Source: an uncultured Actinomycetes bacterium (lineage in GTDB: Bacteria > Actinomycetota > Acidimicrobiia > Acidimicrobiales > RAAP-2). From it: 64,000 nt of DNA. This document shows positions 41,409-51,670 of this stretch, piece by piece; position 1 is the stretch's first letter, and each line of letters begins with the position of its first letter. The stretch spans positions 1-64,000 of the forward strand of contig CAIKNP010000023.1 of the NCBI GenBank assembly GCA_903828785.1. Reading direction: 5' to 3'. The notes beneath the pieces are model-generated. The model was given only the letters and a program-made list of their open reading frames with translations. It made no database searches and had not been told where the DNA came from. Both the position numbers and the translations under genes were made by a program.

Positions 41409-42914
41409 ATGCTTACCTTCATTCTTCGCTTTGGTGTCAGCTTGCTACTCGCCGCCAGCTCGTGGATAGGAGCTGGCACCGCACAGGCTAGGGCAGCGCT
41501 GCCCACGCCCAGCGTTCACGCTTGGTCCTCACTCGCGTTGCCGTCGACGACGACCTGGACCAATTTGCTCTACGCCGAGGGGCGATGGGTGGCCATAGGA
41601 TCGGGCTCAGTCTTCGCCTCCTCCGTCAACGGCTCACAGTGGACCACCAGAACGGTCCCCACTGGGGACTGGCGCAGCATCGCTTTCGGTAATGGCCACT
41701 TCGTTGTTCTGTCCGGCGACGACGCGTCGAACAATCCCACTGAATTACTCTCAAGCAACGGCGTGGACTGGCGAGCGGCTCCCGGTCCCGGTGGTTCGTG
41801 GTCGAGCCTCACCTTTGGGCTAGGTCGCTTTGTCGGCGTCAGTGCTCAAGGCCAACTCATGACTTCAACAACGGGTCGCAACTGGACAGTCACCTGGCAC
41901 GCCATTAGCTTCAATTTCACTTCGGTGGCCTTCGGTGACGGAGAATTCATGGCCGTCGACCAACTCCACGGCGACGCCCTGCTCTCCTTCAACGGTCTGG
42001 TTTGGAGTTTTTGTCCCATTGCCTCCCTCGGGGAGGCCTGGCTCAGGATTACCTACGGGAACGGAGACTTTCTGGCCAGCGACGCGGCCGGGGTGGTCGC
42101 GACCACCATGCGGGGGTACTTCTGGGCCCGGCATCCGGCCCACCCCAGCAGCGCGCAGACATTCGGCTGCAACACCTTCCTCTCTGTCGACGGTCAACGC
42201 GCCAGTGTTGCCCCCTACGGTGGCCCCTGGCGATCGGTGGGCTCACTTCCGGGACCTTTGGTCACGTGGGTTTCCGCCGCTTACGGTGATGGGCACTTCG
42301 CCGTTTTAAGCGATACCGGAAGCTTCGATCAAGCGGCGGTGACTGGATCCTGCCGCGAGACCTTGCCGACGCCCCCACAACAGGTATCGGGCAACGTCGA
42401 GAGTGGTCAAGTGTGGACGTACCAGCATCCGCCCGCTCAACCAGGGAGTTCGCCCGTCGCGAGCTACCTGGTGACCATCAAGAACGGTCACACTTCCGCA
42501 CACTGCGCAGCGCCGGTCTATTACGAGCCCAACTGCATCATCAAGGGCCTCGTTAACCACGAGGTCTACTACGTCAGTACCCAGGTTCGAAACAGCCTGG
42601 GTTTCTCAGCCCCCACCGATCCACAGTTCGTGATTCCGGTACCCGTCGGCGCCCTCGCCGTGCGCGGCCAGGTAGTTCAGGGCGCACTCGTTCTCCAAGT
42701 AACCGGTATCGCCGCGAACGCCCTGGGTTTTTACCCCGTGACCACGGTGTACGTCCACGTAGGTTCGAGCGTCGATACCTGTCGCCCCAGTCCCTTTGGT
42801 CAGTGTCTACTGACCCTTCCCCTCCCCTCGGCCGGTCGCCAAGCGCTCTACGCCACCTACGTCGGCTATGGTCATTCCTACACTTCAGCGACCAGTTTCG
42901 TCTCCATTCCCTAA
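41409..42914 (+). CDS. Secreted beta-propeller-like repeat protein with Fn3-like domain
   Basis: 501 aa with signal peptide (about 1-30, cleavage after AQA). From about 40-310 there are repeated units of about 40-45 residues with the pattern W-x-x-I/L-A/T-F/Y-G-x-G-x-F-V/L followed by S-S-x-N-G-x-x-W, as in sialidase/BNR-like propellers. A fibronectin-III-like segment (about 320-410) and a beta-rich C-terminal domain follow. No catalytic residues recognised. Such proteins are common at the surface of Acidimicrobiia-like bacteria. Function unknown. Confidence 0.7.
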   Translation: MLTFILRFGVSLLLAASSWIGAGTAQARAALPTPSVHAWSSLALPSTTTWTNLLYAEGRWVAIGSGSVFASSVNGSQWTTRTVPTGDWRSIAFGNGHFVVLSGDDASNNPTELLSSNGVDWRAAPGPGGSWSSLTFGLGRFVGVSAQGQLMTSTTGRNWTVTWHAISFNFTSVAFGDGEFMAVDQLHGDALLSFNGLVWSFCPIASLGEAWLRITYGNGDFLASDAAGVVATTMRGYFWARHPAHPSSAQTFGCNTFLSVDGQRASVAPYGGPWRSVGSLPGPLVTWVSAAYGDGHFAVLSDTGSFDQAAVTGSCRETLPTPPQQVSGNVESGQVWTYQHPPAQPGSSPVASYLVTIKNGHTSAHCAAPVYYEPNCIIKGLVNHEVYYVSTQVRNSLGFSAPTDPQFVIPVPVGALAVRGQVVQGALVLQVTGIAANALGFYPVTTVYVHVGSSVDTCRPSPFGQCLLTLPLPSAGRQALYATYVGYGHSYTSATSFVSIP

Positions 42915-42981
42915 TCGCCGCGGCTCGGGCCCGCATCCTTCGGATTGGCGGAGTCTCGCCACTTACTAACCTTGAACGACC

Positions 42982-44679
42982 GTGGCTATTCTCCTTGACC
43001 TTCAAAAAGTTTCCTTCCAGGGATTCGAGCGTGCCATTCTCGAAGACCTTTCTCTCACCGTTTCCACTGGCGACCGCATCGGTGTGGTGGGGATAAACGG
43101 CGCCGGCAAATCAACACTCCTGCGCATCGTGGCCGGTGTCCTCCAACCCGACGGTGGCGTCCTTCGCCGCCCCCAGACCGTTCAAGTCGGCTACCTGGAA
43201 CAGATTCCTCGGCTTCCCGACGGGACCGTTCGAGAAGCGCTGGGGTCGGACTGGCGCGTTGACGCCGCTCTCGACCGACTCGGCATGCTGGGTTCGGTCG
43301 ACAGCCAGATCAAGCACCTTTCTGGAGGTCAGCTCAAGCGCGTCGCCCTCGCGCAACTTTTCGCCAGCGACTACGACGTTCTCATTATGGACGAACCAAC
43401 GAACCATCTCGACCTCGGGGCGATTCAGTGGCTGGAGCAGCAGATCAAGAATTTCAAGGGGGCCGTGGTACTGGTCAGCCACGACCGCTTCCTCCTCGAT
43501 CAAGTCACCACCCGCATGCTCGAGGTCGATCGCGGGAAAACCTTCGTTCACGCCGGGGGCTATTCACAGCTTCTCGAAGCCCAAGCCGAGCGCGAGGAAC
43601 AGGCCGAGAACGCCGAGAGAATTCGAAAGAATCTGGCTCGGCACGAATTGGCCTGGCTTCGTCGAGGCGTGAAGGCTCGATCAACCAAACCCCAAGCCCG
43701 CATTGACGCGGCCGAACGACTGCTCAACACCCGCAAGGAGGCCGCGGCTCGTGAGGGCTCGATGGAGTTTGCCGTCGAGGCCCCCCGGCTCGGCACGATG
43801 GTGATCAAGGCCCACCAAACCCACTTCGCCTACCCCAATTCGGCGCCACTCTTGAAGGAAGTAAACCTCGAGCTCGGTCCCGGCGATCGCATTGGCGTCG
43901 TGGGGCCAAACGGTGCCGGTAAATCGACCTTCATCTCGGTACTGGCCCAGCGCTTAGAACCCACCGCCGGAACGGTCAAGCACGGCCCCACCGTGGTGAC
44001 CGCGTTTTTTGACCAAGAGGGTGGCAACTTCGACCTGGAAAAGACGGTTCAGGAGTTAGTAGCTGGGCCCCAAGGCGTCCCCGACTCCCCCGCCAATCTC
44101 GCCATCATGAAGAGTTTCTGGTTCACTGGGGCCCTCACCAAAACGAAGGCCAAGGATTTGAGTGGTGGTGAGAAACGACGCTTGCAGCTGCTCCTGGCCT
44201 TGAATCAGCGGCCCAACGTGCTCTTCCTCGACGAGCCCACCAACGACCTCGACCTCGAAACCATCCGCCTTATCGAAGAGTTCTTGCGCATGTGGACGGG
44301 CACCCTGGTCGTGGTCTCGCACGACCGAACCTTTCTCAGCCGCACCACGGACCGGCTACTCGAGGTTCACCCAGACGGTTCGCTGCGCGACATTCGCGGT
44401 GGTATCGACGCCTGGATTGCTCGCTCGATGGGCGTCGGCGTTGTCGATTCCGCCGCGGAGCGATCCTCGAGCAACGAGGGTGGCGGGGTCTCAAAGTCCA
44501 AGCAACTACGCGAAACGCAAAAAGAGGTGTCGCGTCTTGAACGAAAGCGCGAAACCCTCACGACCAAAATCGCCGACAGCAGCGACCGCGCGGAGCAATC
44601 ACGCCTCGGCGCCGAATTGGCCCAAGTCTTAATAGACCTGGCTAAAGCCGAAGAAACCTGGCTACAGCTGGCTGACTAG
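42982..44679 (+). CDS. ABC-F family ATPase (Uup-like)
   Basis: 565-aa soluble protein with two ABC cassettes and no membrane domain. Walker [10 protein letters not shown] and GPNGAGKST, signatures [13 protein letters not shown] and [15 protein letters not shown], Walker B with [12 protein letters not shown] and [12 protein letters not shown]. The ABC-F linker (P-site tRNA-interaction motif) lies between cassettes, and a C-terminal charged coiled coil (about 500-560) is as in Uup. These proteins relieve stalled ribosomes or confer antibiotic protection. GTG start; TAACCT nearby suggests a 2-3 nt leader. Confidence 0.9.
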   Translation: MAILLDLQKVSFQGFERAILEDLSLTVSTGDRIGVVGINGAGKSTLLRIVAGVLQPDGGVLRRPQTVQVGYLEQIPRLPDGTVREALGSDWRVDAALDRLGMLGSVDSQIKHLSGGQLKRVALAQLFASDYDVLIMDEPTNHLDLGAIQWLEQQIKNFKGAVVLVSHDRFLLDQVTTRMLEVDRGKTFVHAGGYSQLLEAQAEREEQAENAERIRKNLARHELAWLRRGVKARSTKPQARIDAAERLLNTRKEAAAREGSMEFAVEAPRLGTMVIKAHQTHFAYPNSAPLLKEVNLELGPGDRIGVVGPNGAGKSTFISVLAQRLEPTAGTVKHGPTVVTAFFDQEGGNFDLEKTVQELVAGPQGVPDSPANLAIMKSFWFTGALTKTKAKDLSGGEKRRLQLLLALNQRPNVLFLDEPTNDLDLETIRLIEEFLRMWTGTLVVVSHDRTFLSRTTDRLLEVHPDGSLRDIRGGIDAWIARSMGVGVVDSAAERSSSNEGGGVSKSKQLRETQKEVSRLERKRETLTTKIADSSDRAEQSRLGAELAQVLIDLAKAEETWLQLAD

Positions 44680-45575
44680 TCGTGTTCGGCCAGGAAGGCT
44701 TCGAGCACCGCGAAGTAGGGATCGGGCTCTTCGATGAAGGGCTCGTGAGACGAGTCTTCGAAAATGACCCAACGCACGTCGGGGATGTTGTCCATAAAGG
44801 GTTGGATAGTGGCCGGGGTGGCCTCGTCGTAGCGGCCCGACAGCAAGAGGGTGGGTGCCGCAATGTGCTGCACGCGATCAACCACGCTCCAGGTCCGCAA
44901 GGTCCCGATGACGTGGAACTCGTTGGGGCCATTCATCACGTTGTAAACGGTGGAGTCATCGGCCATGTACTCGTGGGTCTTTTGCACCTCGGGTGGCCCG
45001 GGGACGACGCGGCAGACGTGCTTGGCGTTAAAGACTTCCGTCGCCGCGAGATACTCGGGATCATTGTACGTACCGGCGGCTTCGTGGCGCTTGAGCGTTT
45101 CATTCACCTCGGGCGGGAGCTCAGCACGAAGACGATTGGCCTCACTGACCCAAAGGTCCATCGACGCGGGAGAGTTAGACAGAACGAGGGCCCGTAAGCC
45201 TCGAGGCTGGCGGATACCGTGTTCGGCCCCCAACATGCCACCCCAGGATTGACCGAGGAAGTAATAGTTATCGGCGATACCCAGGTGCTCGAGCAAAAAA
45301 TCCAGCTCCCTGAGGAACAGGTCCACCGTCCAGAACTCGGCACCCTTGTCACGGAGGTGGGTGGAGCGGCCACTGCCGAGCTGGTCGTAGTGAATGACCG
45401 GTCGGCCGGTACGCGCGATCGTGGCAATGGACCAGACGTAGTCTGAGGTGGCGCCTGGACCGCCGTGGGCGACGACCAGCGGAGTGAGGTCCGACGACAA
45501 GTCACCGGTGATGCGATACCACGTCTGGTACCCGAGAAAGGGGGCAAAACCTTCGCTGCTCGCTGCGGGAATCAT
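44676..45575 (-). CDS. Proline iminopeptidase-like alpha/beta hydrolase
   Basis: 299 aa. [10 protein letters not shown] oxyanion motif, DQLGSGRS, nucleophile in GQSWGGMLG, Asp in SGRYDEATP and His in EDSSHEPF: a full PIP triad. PIP enzymes remove N-terminal proline from peptides. It lies 19 bp after oppF in the peptide importer operon, so it probably processes imported proline peptides. ATG 45575 is preferred because AGGAG lies 5 nt before it and overlaps the alternative GTG 45581. Confidence 0.85.
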   Translation of the reverse strand: MIPAASSEGFAPFLGYQTWYRITGDLSSDLTPLVVAHGGPGATSDYVWSIATIARTGRPVIHYDQLGSGRSTHLRDKGAEFWTVDLFLRELDFLLEHLGIADNYYFLGQSWGGMLGAEHGIRQPRGLRALVLSNSPASMDLWVSEANRLRAELPPEVNETLKRHEAAGTYNDPEYLAATEVFNAKHVCRVVPGPPEVQKTHEYMADDSTVYNVMNGPNEFHVIGTLRTWSVVDRVQHIAAPTLLLSGRYDEATPATIQPFMDNIPDVRWVIFEDSSHEPFIEEPDPYFAVLEAFLAEHD

Positions 45576-45594
45576 GGTCACTCCTCTAATTGAT

Positions 45595-46581
45595 TTAGTT
45601 CGAGAGATTGCGGGGGTAGTGGCAGGCCACTTGCCGTCCGGTCGTCAGCGTCACCAGGGTCGGCGTTTCGACCTTGCACTTTTCGGTGGCCACGGGACAA
45701 CGAGGGTGAAAGGAACAGCCCGAGGGTCGGTCGCTGGGGTCGGGTACGTCGCCACTAATCAAAATACGTTCACGCTTAGGGGCGTCAGTGTCGTTCAATT
45801 CGGGTACCACTGACAGTAGGGCCTCGGTGTAGGGGTGGTGAGGTAGGTCGTAGAGGTCGTCGGCGTCACCGACCTCAACCATTTGCCCCAGGTACATCAC
45901 GCCCACGCGATCCGACACGTGGCGCACCACGCCTAGGTCGTGGGCAATGAAGACGTAGGTCAACTGCAGTTCTTCTTGCAGGTCGGCCATGAGGTTGAGC
46001 ACTTGGGCCTGCACCGAAACGTCGAGCGCCGAAACGGGCTCGTCGGCGATGACCAGTGAAGGGTTGAGTGAGAGCGAGCGGGCGATGCCGATGCGCTGGC
46101 GCTGCCCACCCGAAAACTCGTGGGGGTAGCGATTCAGGTACGACTTGTCGAGACCGACGAGCACGAAGAGCTCACCCACCCGGTCCATAATTTCGTCTTT
46201 AGTGCCCACCTTGTTGACACGCATGGGGTCGGCGACGATGTCACCCACCGTTCGACGGGGATTCAAGGAGGCGTAGGGATCCTGAAAGACCAGTTGCAGG
46301 TTACGCCGAATTGGTCGCATCGCTCGCCGCGACAAGGTGGTGATGTCAACCCCATCGAACTCTATGGACCCCGAGGTGACCGGTTGTAATTGCACGAGGC
46401 AGCGAGCCAGAGTGGACTTGCCGCAACCTGATTCGCCGACGATGCCGAAGGTCTCACCACGACGCACTTCGAGGTCCACCCCGTTCACCGCGGTGACCAC
46501 GCGCTTGGAGCCCATGGCCCCGCCGCGCAAGACAAAGGTCTTCACAATATTGGTACCGCGAAGCAAGATATCGTCAGGCAT
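45595..46581 (-). CDS. oppF: Oligopeptide ABC transporter ATP-binding protein
   Basis: 328 aa. Walker [10 protein letters not shown], signature [14 protein letters not shown], Walker [14 protein letters not shown], and the C-terminal oligopeptide_C domain with CSFHPRCP and two more cysteines (Fe-S-like CxxxxxC pattern). Pairs with OppD. GAGGAG precedes the ATG; overlaps the end of oppD by 8 bp. Confidence 0.92.
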   Translation of the reverse strand: MPDDILLRGTNIVKTFVLRGGAMGSKRVVTAVNGVDLEVRRGETFGIVGESGCGKSTLARCLVQLQPVTSGSIEFDGVDITTLSRRAMRPIRRNLQLVFQDPYASLNPRRTVGDIVADPMRVNKVGTKDEIMDRVGELFVLVGLDKSYLNRYPHEFSGGQRQRIGIARSLSLNPSLVIADEPVSALDVSVQAQVLNLMADLQEELQLTYVFIAHDLGVVRHVSDRVGVMYLGQMVEVGDADDLYDLPHHPYTEALLSVVPELNDTDAPKRERILISGDVPDPSDRPSGCSFHPRCPVATEKCKVETPTLVTLTTGRQVACHYPRNLSN

Positions 46582-47596
46582 CGATTTCTCCTCGTAGGAC
46601 CTTGCCGCGCAACTCCACCTTCTGGGCCGGACTTAGCCAGCAAGCGTTGAGATGATCGGCGTCGCCGTGCAGCGCTGGCCGAGTGGCGCACTGATCCATG
46701 ACGAAGCTGCAGCGTGGCGCGAAGGCGCATCCTTCGGGGACGTTAAGTGGTGTAACGGCGTTGCCCGGAATAGTCGCGAGGCGCTCAGTACGAACACCGG
46801 TACGGGGCACGGCACCCAGCAAGCCCCAGGTGTAGGGGTGCTGGGGATTGCGCACAACGTCAATTTCGGGGCCAATCTCGGCCGGACGTCCGGCGTACAT
46901 CACAACGACGCGATCGGCCATTTCGGCAATGACGCCCATGTCGTGCGTGATAATGATGATTGAGGATCCGTAGTTCTCCTGCAGGCGGGTCATCAAGTCC
47001 AGGATCTGGGCCTGGGTTGTTACGTCCAGTGCGGTGGTCGGTTCGTCCGCGATGAGCAGTTTGGGGTTGCACGAAAGGGCCATCGCAATAACCACTCGCT
47101 GTCGCATGCCACCGGAGAACTCGTGGGGGTAGGAGTCCACCCGTCGACCCGGATCGGGGATGCCGACCTCACCTAGTAGCTCAATAGCCCGAGCGCGCGC
47201 CTGTTGCTTGGTCAGGTCGGTGTGCGCCCGCAACTGCTCGACAATTTGCCACCCCACTTTGTACACGGGGGTGAGGGCCGTCATCGGGTCTTGGAAAATC
47301 ATGCCAATTTGACCACCACGAATGGGCCGCATCTGGGTATCGGAGAGGCCGAGGATTTCCTGACCCTGGAACCTCACGCTGCCCGAGATGCTGACGTTCG
47401 CGTCACGAGTCAGTCCCAGCATGGTGTACATGGCAACCGACTTGCCCGAACCGGACTCGCCGACGATACCGACAGTTTCCTTCGCTCCCACAGCGAAGGA
47501 CAGCCCGTCCACGGCGCGAATTATTCCGCCGCGGGTTGAGAAGGACACCTTGAGATCGGTGGCTTCGAGAATGGGAGTGGACTCAGGAGACAACAC
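46574..47596 (-). CDS. oppD: Oligopeptide ABC transporter ATP-binding protein
   Basis: 340 aa. Walker A GESGSGKS, signature [12 protein letters not shown], Walker [14 protein letters not shown] and the cysteine-containing C-terminal domain with CAFAPRCSF. The GTG start lies inside the end of oppB (14-bp overlap) with GAGG just upstream. Confidence 0.92.
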   Translation of the reverse strand: MLSPESTPILEATDLKVSFSTRGGIIRAVDGLSFAVGAKETVGIVGESGSGKSVAMYTMLGLTRDANVSISGSVRFQGQEILGLSDTQMRPIRGGQIGMIFQDPMTALTPVYKVGWQIVEQLRAHTDLTKQQARARAIELLGEVGIPDPGRRVDSYPHEFSGGMRQRVVIAMALSCNPKLLIADEPTTALDVTTQAQILDLMTRLQENYGSSIIIITHDMGVIAEMADRVVVMYAGRPAEIGPEIDVVRNPQHPYTWGLLGAVPRTGVRTERLATIPGNAVTPLNVPEGCAFAPRCSFVMDQCATRPALHGDADHLNACWLSPAQKVELRGKVLRGEIDA

Positions 47597-48554
47597 GAAC
47601 CCTCGGATCGATGACGGCGTAGAGGATGTCCACTACGGCACTGGCCAGAACGACGAAGAAGGCCCCGTACATCACCGTACCCATGATCACGGGCAGGTCG
47701 AGGTTGGTCAACGAGTTGTAGGTCAACATACCGACCCCGGGCAGCCCGAAGACGACCTCGATGAGTAACGCGGAACCACCGATGAGGGCACCGATGTCCA
47801 GACCAAAGAGCGAAACGATGGGTATGAGGGAACACCGCAGCGCGTGCCGGTAAAGGATGCGCCGCTCCGATAGCCCCTTCGCTCGGGCGGTGCGGATGTA
47901 GTCCTCATTCATGGCGTTAACCATTTCCGAACGCAACACGCGGGCGTAAATACCGGCGTAGAGCACGGCCAGAGTGAGCCAGGGAAAGAGCAGGTGAACC
48001 GCCCACTGCAGGGGATTCTGGGAAAGCGGGGTGAAACCCGTTGACGGCACCCAGTGGAAGACCGACGAGTGCAGACTGGTTTGGGTAATCAGTTGCACGA
48101 CCTCACCCAACCAGTAGGCCGGGATTGAAACGGCCGCGATACCTACGAACATTATGAAGGGATCGATGAACCTACCCCGGTTCTTCGCGGCGATGACACC
48201 CGCCCAGACGCCAAAGACCATCCACAGAACCGCGGCGCCGAACACCAGCGAAAGGGTTACGGGCGCAGCTTGCGTGATTTGCGGAATGACCTTGTCGCCA
48301 ATGTTTACGTAGGACGAGAGGTCCTGCTTGATGAAGAGGTGGTACATCATTAAGCCGTAACGGATGGGGATGGGACGATTCAGCCCGAAGGTCGCTTCCA
48401 CCGCCTTTAGGGTGGCGGGTGAGGCTGATCGCCCCGCAATGCGCGCCGCGGGATTGACGCCGGGCGTGGCGAAGAAAATAAGAAACACCAGCACACTGAT
48501 CGAAAAGAGCACCAGCACTGCCGAGATCAGCCGCTTGGTCACGAAGCGAAGCAC
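47583..48554 (-). CDS. oppB: Oligopeptide ABC transporter permease
   Basis: 323 aa. N-terminal RFVTKRLISAVLVLFSISVLVF membrane anchor, then an extracytoplasmic loop and about five further helices with the EAA-type loop RSEMVNAMNEDYIRTARAKGLSERR that contacts the ATPases. ATG overlaps the oppC stop by 1 bp. Confidence 0.92.
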   Translation of the reverse strand: MLRFVTKRLISAVLVLFSISVLVFLIFFATPGVNPAARIAGRSASPATLKAVEATFGLNRPIPIRYGLMMYHLFIKQDLSSYVNIGDKVIPQITQAAPVTLSLVFGAAVLWMVFGVWAGVIAAKNRGRFIDPFIMFVGIAAVSIPAYWLGEVVQLITQTSLHSSVFHWVPSTGFTPLSQNPLQWAVHLLFPWLTLAVLYAGIYARVLRSEMVNAMNEDYIRTARAKGLSERRILYRHALRCSLIPIVSLFGLDIGALIGGSALLIEVVFGLPGVGMLTYNSLTNLDLPVIMGTVMYGAFFVVLASAVVDILYAVIDPRVRVVS

Positions 48555-49591
48555 TAGACCGAACCTCGCAGTTTGGCCTTGGGGTCAAAGGCGTCGCGGA
48601 AGCCGTCACCCAGAACATTGAGCGCTCCGCAAGTAATCACTATCAAAATTCCTGGCGCCAGTGCCACCCATGGTCGCGTGTAGAGCAGGTCCAGACCGTC
48701 GTTCAACACAGTTCCCCAACTGGCGCTGGGAGGCTGGACGCCAATGGAAAGGAAGGACAGCGCTGACTCGGTGAGGATGTTAAAGGCCACCATCAAGGGG
48801 AAAAAGACAATGACGCTGGGCATGACATTTGGCAAGATTTCCCTTCGCAGAATGTGCCAGTCACTCGCGCCCGAACCGATGGAAGCCTGAATGAACTCGC
48901 GCTCGCGCAGTGAGAAGACCAAACCTCGAATCGGGCGGCCCACGTAGGGAACGTAGACCCCCGCAATGATCAAAATCGGCAGCAAGAGTGAACCAGCTTG
49001 GATATGGATAAAACCCAGGTTCAGACCACTGGTCAGCAAAATGACCGAAAGTGAAATGGCCAAGAGATAAATGGGGAAAGCCCAGATAACGTCGAAGAAG
49101 CGCGACATAATCCAGTCGATAAATCCGCCGTAGTACCCGGCAACCATACCCATGATGGTGGCCAACAAACTGCACAAAATGGCCGAGGTAAAGCCAATCA
49201 GCAGCGAGACTCGGCCTCCGTAGAGCAGCCGAGCAAAAACGTCGCGGCCGAGGTTATCCGCTCCAAGAAAATAGTGTTGAAAGTCCCAGGTTGGCCCGAT
49301 GGGGTTGACCCCTAAGCCAAGGCCTTGGGTATTGGGCTGCATGACCTGGATGGTCTGTCCGTTCAGTACGAAAGAGCCGTTGAGATTGGTATTGAAGGGA
49401 TTGAGGTGCGTTACGAGGCTCACGTACAGAGGGGAGGCGATGGAAATGGCCGCAATGGCAACGAGAACGACGAGTCCGACAATCGCGCCCTTGTTGCGCC
49501 GCAATTGGCGCACGCTGGAACGCCAGGGGCCCTCGGGAGCCTTGGGCAATTCGCTCAATGTCAAGGATGGAGGAGACACTGTGTCACTCAT
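48554..49591 (-). CDS. oppC: Oligopeptide ABC transporter permease
   Basis: 345 aa, DppC/OppC type: N-terminal cytoplasmic segment, RRNKGAIVGLVVLVAI first helix, GADNLGRDVFARLLYGGRVSL family signature, and an EAA-type loop near SLREREFIQASIGSGAS. A TAGAGT hexamer ends 6 nt before the ATG, so oppCBDF has a predicted promoter of its own after the terminator that separates it from oppA. Confidence 0.92.
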   Translation of the reverse strand: MSDTVSPPSLTLSELPKAPEGPWRSSVRQLRRNKGAIVGLVVLVAIAAISIASPLYVSLVTHLNPFNTNLNGSFVLNGQTIQVMQPNTQGLGLGVNPIGPTWDFQHYFLGADNLGRDVFARLLYGGRVSLLIGFTSAILCSLLATIMGMVAGYYGGFIDWIMSRFFDVIWAFPIYLLAISLSVILLTSGLNLGFIHIQAGSLLLPILIIAGVYVPYVGRPIRGLVFSLREREFIQASIGSGASDWHILRREILPNVMPSVIVFFPLMVAFNILTESALSFLSIGVQPPSASWGTVLNDGLDLLYTRPWVALAPGILIVITCGALNVLGDGFRDAFDPKAKLRGSV

Positions 49592-49597
49592 CGTTAA

Positions 49598-49603
49598 ACT
49601 CTA
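49598..49603 (-). promoter_or_regulatory. -10-like TAGAGT, leaderless spacing to oppC
   Basis: Minus-strand TAGAGT, then TTAACG, then ATG of oppC. Lies between the oppA terminator and oppC. Confidence 0.45.
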
Positions 49604-49750
49604 CCAATTTTGCTGAAGCGCGAATCGTATTGGTGAAGAGGCAGTGGGGCGTCGCAGAGAGCTCGACGTCGTCGCCCTGGGTCCGGGCAGACCAGCACCG
49701 AAGGAAGGCCCGCACCGAGCCAAAGAGAACGAAGCGTAGGGAGTTCGTAG

Positions 49751-49797
49751 CAAAGAAAACGGTCGCCGAACCCCCTCGCAGGAGTTCGGCGACCGTT
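49751..49797 (-). terminator. Strong rho-independent terminator after oppA
   Basis: Perfect 14-bp stem AACGGTCGCCGAAC/GTTCGGCGACCGTT (49758-49771 with 49784-49797), 12-nt loop, followed on the minus strand by TTTTCTTTG. It lies about 40 bp after the oppA stop, so oppA mRNA probably exceeds that of oppCBDF. Confidence 0.85.
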
Positions 49798-49834
49798 CAA
49801 TCAAACGACGTCGCTAGATAGCAGCGTTCTACGA

Positions 49835-51541
49835 CTAATGAACCTGCAACTGGTCAACGTACATGTAGAACTCCAGCGAGAACTGGTAATTCTTAATTCG
49901 CTTGGAGATGAAGTCAATCTGCTTCGGGTTAAACAGCGGAACCCACGGCGCATAATTCGTCATGATTTCCTTGTCCAAGGCACCCCACATGGCATTCGCC
50001 TTGACGGGGTTGACCAACTGCTCCTTCTCCGCCGCACTCATCTTGGTGGTGAGCGAAGGGACGCAGAGTCCGGCAATGTTGATCGAGTTCGTTGATCCCT
50101 TGTGGAAGTTCTGGCAACCAAGCAGGACGTTAATAAAGTCCGAGGCCGCCGGGTAGTCCTGGTACCACTGCGTCAAGGAGATCTGAACCTTGTTATTCGT
50201 GTTCTGAATGTAGGTGAACTCAATCGAAGGTGACAAGGCCTTCAGCGTGGCCTTGTAGCCGAGGGATGTCAATACGCCCTGGAGATACTCACCAACTTGC
50301 TTGTTCACGGTGTCGGTCTGACAAACCACCGCAACCGCCATGCCCTTGGTACCCGAAGCGGCGACGAGCGCCTTGGCCTTCGCCAAGTTCGTGCCGGTGT
50401 ACGTGTTTGAGGCGGTCGAGTTGTAGGGGCAGAAGTCAACGTGGCCCGGGAAGTTCGGGGGCAAGATGGTGCAGGTGGGAGTGGCCAGATTGCTACCACC
50501 GAAGATGTTGACGAGTTCCTTCTTGTCCACCGCGTAGTTCATCGCCTGACGGACCTTCAAGTTGTTGAAGGGGGCCAAGTTGGTGTTCATCACGGCGTAC
50601 CAGTTCGCTGTCAAGGTGTGCACTTGCACTTGAGCGGCGTACTTCTGGGAAAGCTCCTGAAGTCGGTCGGCCGGAATTGCGTCGAACACCCAGTCGCCCT
50701 GACCATTTTCCACTGACGTTACCTCGGAGGAGGGAGTACCACCAAACACCATTTCAATAGAGGTGGGGTAGCCTTGGGGCTGCGCCGCTGGGCTCCACAC
50801 CTTGAAGTAGGGGTTGCGCTTCATGACCAACATGGAGTTGGGGTTGTACGAAGCGAAGTAGTACGCACCGGTGGTTGGAATCGGCACGTTGCCCATGTCG
50901 TGGGTAGGCGTCGAGGCGGGAAGAATCGATCCGAATGGTACCGCCAGCTGGTCGAGGAATTCGGCGTCGGGCGTGGTCAAATTGAAAGTGACCTGGTTCG
51001 TGGCGGCGTTGACCACCACTCCCTCGGTCAAGGTGCAGGTCGCGGGCTTAGCGACGCAGGCGTCACCACCAATAATCCCGTTGTACCAAGAACCCGAGTT
51101 CGGGCTCAGCACCTTGAAGAGACGCACGAAGGTCGCGTACACGTCGTTCACGGTAACCGTCTGACCGTTGGAGAACTTGATGCCCTTACGCAAGGTGAAG
51201 GTGTAGGTCTTGCCACCATTCGTCACGACGGGCAACGCGGTTGCGAGGTCGGGAACAACAGTGAACGATCCCACACCACTGACCTTTTGAAAACTCACGA
51301 GGCCGTCGTACGAGGCCTGATAGAGCTGCCAGTACTGGAGGGTGTAGTTCACCTGGGGGTCCAGGGTGCCTCCACCGGTCGACGCCAGCAACTTGATCGT
51401 CCCACCGGCGTGGGCCGGCTGGTACGCCATTACGCCATTGGAGCCGGCGGCACTTGACGACGCGACGTTAACCAAAGCCAACGAACTCATCAAGCCAACC
51501 GCGACCGCTCCTCGCAACAGAGTAGAAGTCAATAGTTTCAC
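49835..51541 (-). CDS. oppA: Oligopeptide ABC transporter substrate-binding protein
   Basis: 568 aa of the SBP_bac_5 family. The signal peptide (about 1-32) ends in ASSSAAGS and has no lipobox cysteine. Typical features follow: GTIKLLASTGGGTLDPQ, LVSFQKV, a conserved ALPVVTNGGKTYTFTLRKGI block, and VRQAMNYAVDKKELV. The absence of lipidation is unusual for a Gram-positive-type SBP. GAAGGAGA precedes the GTG start. Transcribed first, followed by a terminator, then the permease and ATPase genes. Confidence 0.92.
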   Translation of the reverse strand: MKLLTSTLLRGAVAVGLMSSLALVNVASSSAAGSNGVMAYQPAHAGGTIKLLASTGGGTLDPQVNYTLQYWQLYQASYDGLVSFQKVSGVGSFTVVPDLATALPVVTNGGKTYTFTLRKGIKFSNGQTVTVNDVYATFVRLFKVLSPNSGSWYNGIIGGDACVAKPATCTLTEGVVVNAATNQVTFNLTTPDAEFLDQLAVPFGSILPASTPTHDMGNVPIPTTGAYYFASYNPNSMLVMKRNPYFKVWSPAAQPQGYPTSIEMVFGGTPSSEVTSVENGQGDWVFDAIPADRLQELSQKYAAQVQVHTLTANWYAVMNTNLAPFNNLKVRQAMNYAVDKKELVNIFGGSNLATPTCTILPPNFPGHVDFCPYNSTASNTYTGTNLAKAKALVAASGTKGMAVAVVCQTDTVNKQVGEYLQGVLTSLGYKATLKALSPSIEFTYIQNTNNKVQISLTQWYQDYPAASDFINVLLGCQNFHKGSTNSINIAGLCVPSLTTKMSAAEKEQLVNPVKANAMWGALDKEIMTNYAPWVPLFNPKQIDFISKRIKNYQFSLEFYMYVDQLQVH

Positions 51542-51574
51542 TACATCTCCTTCAATTTGATTTCACGCCATTTA

Positions 51575-51602
51575 GCGTTAAACAGTCATTATTACCCGTC
51601 AA
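51575..51602 (-). promoter_or_regulatory. Promoter candidate for oppA
   Basis: Minus-strand TTGACG (complement of 51597-51602), 16-bp spacer, TAACGC (51575-51580), giving a leader of about 30 nt to the oppA GTG. A near-palindrome TTTAGCGTTAAA overlaps the -10 and could be an operator. Confidence 0.45.
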
Positions 51603-51670
51603 CGACCGCTGAAACAACTCTATTGGGCCAATAATTGCGCCGTACGCCTCAAACTGAGCGAAACCTTCCT

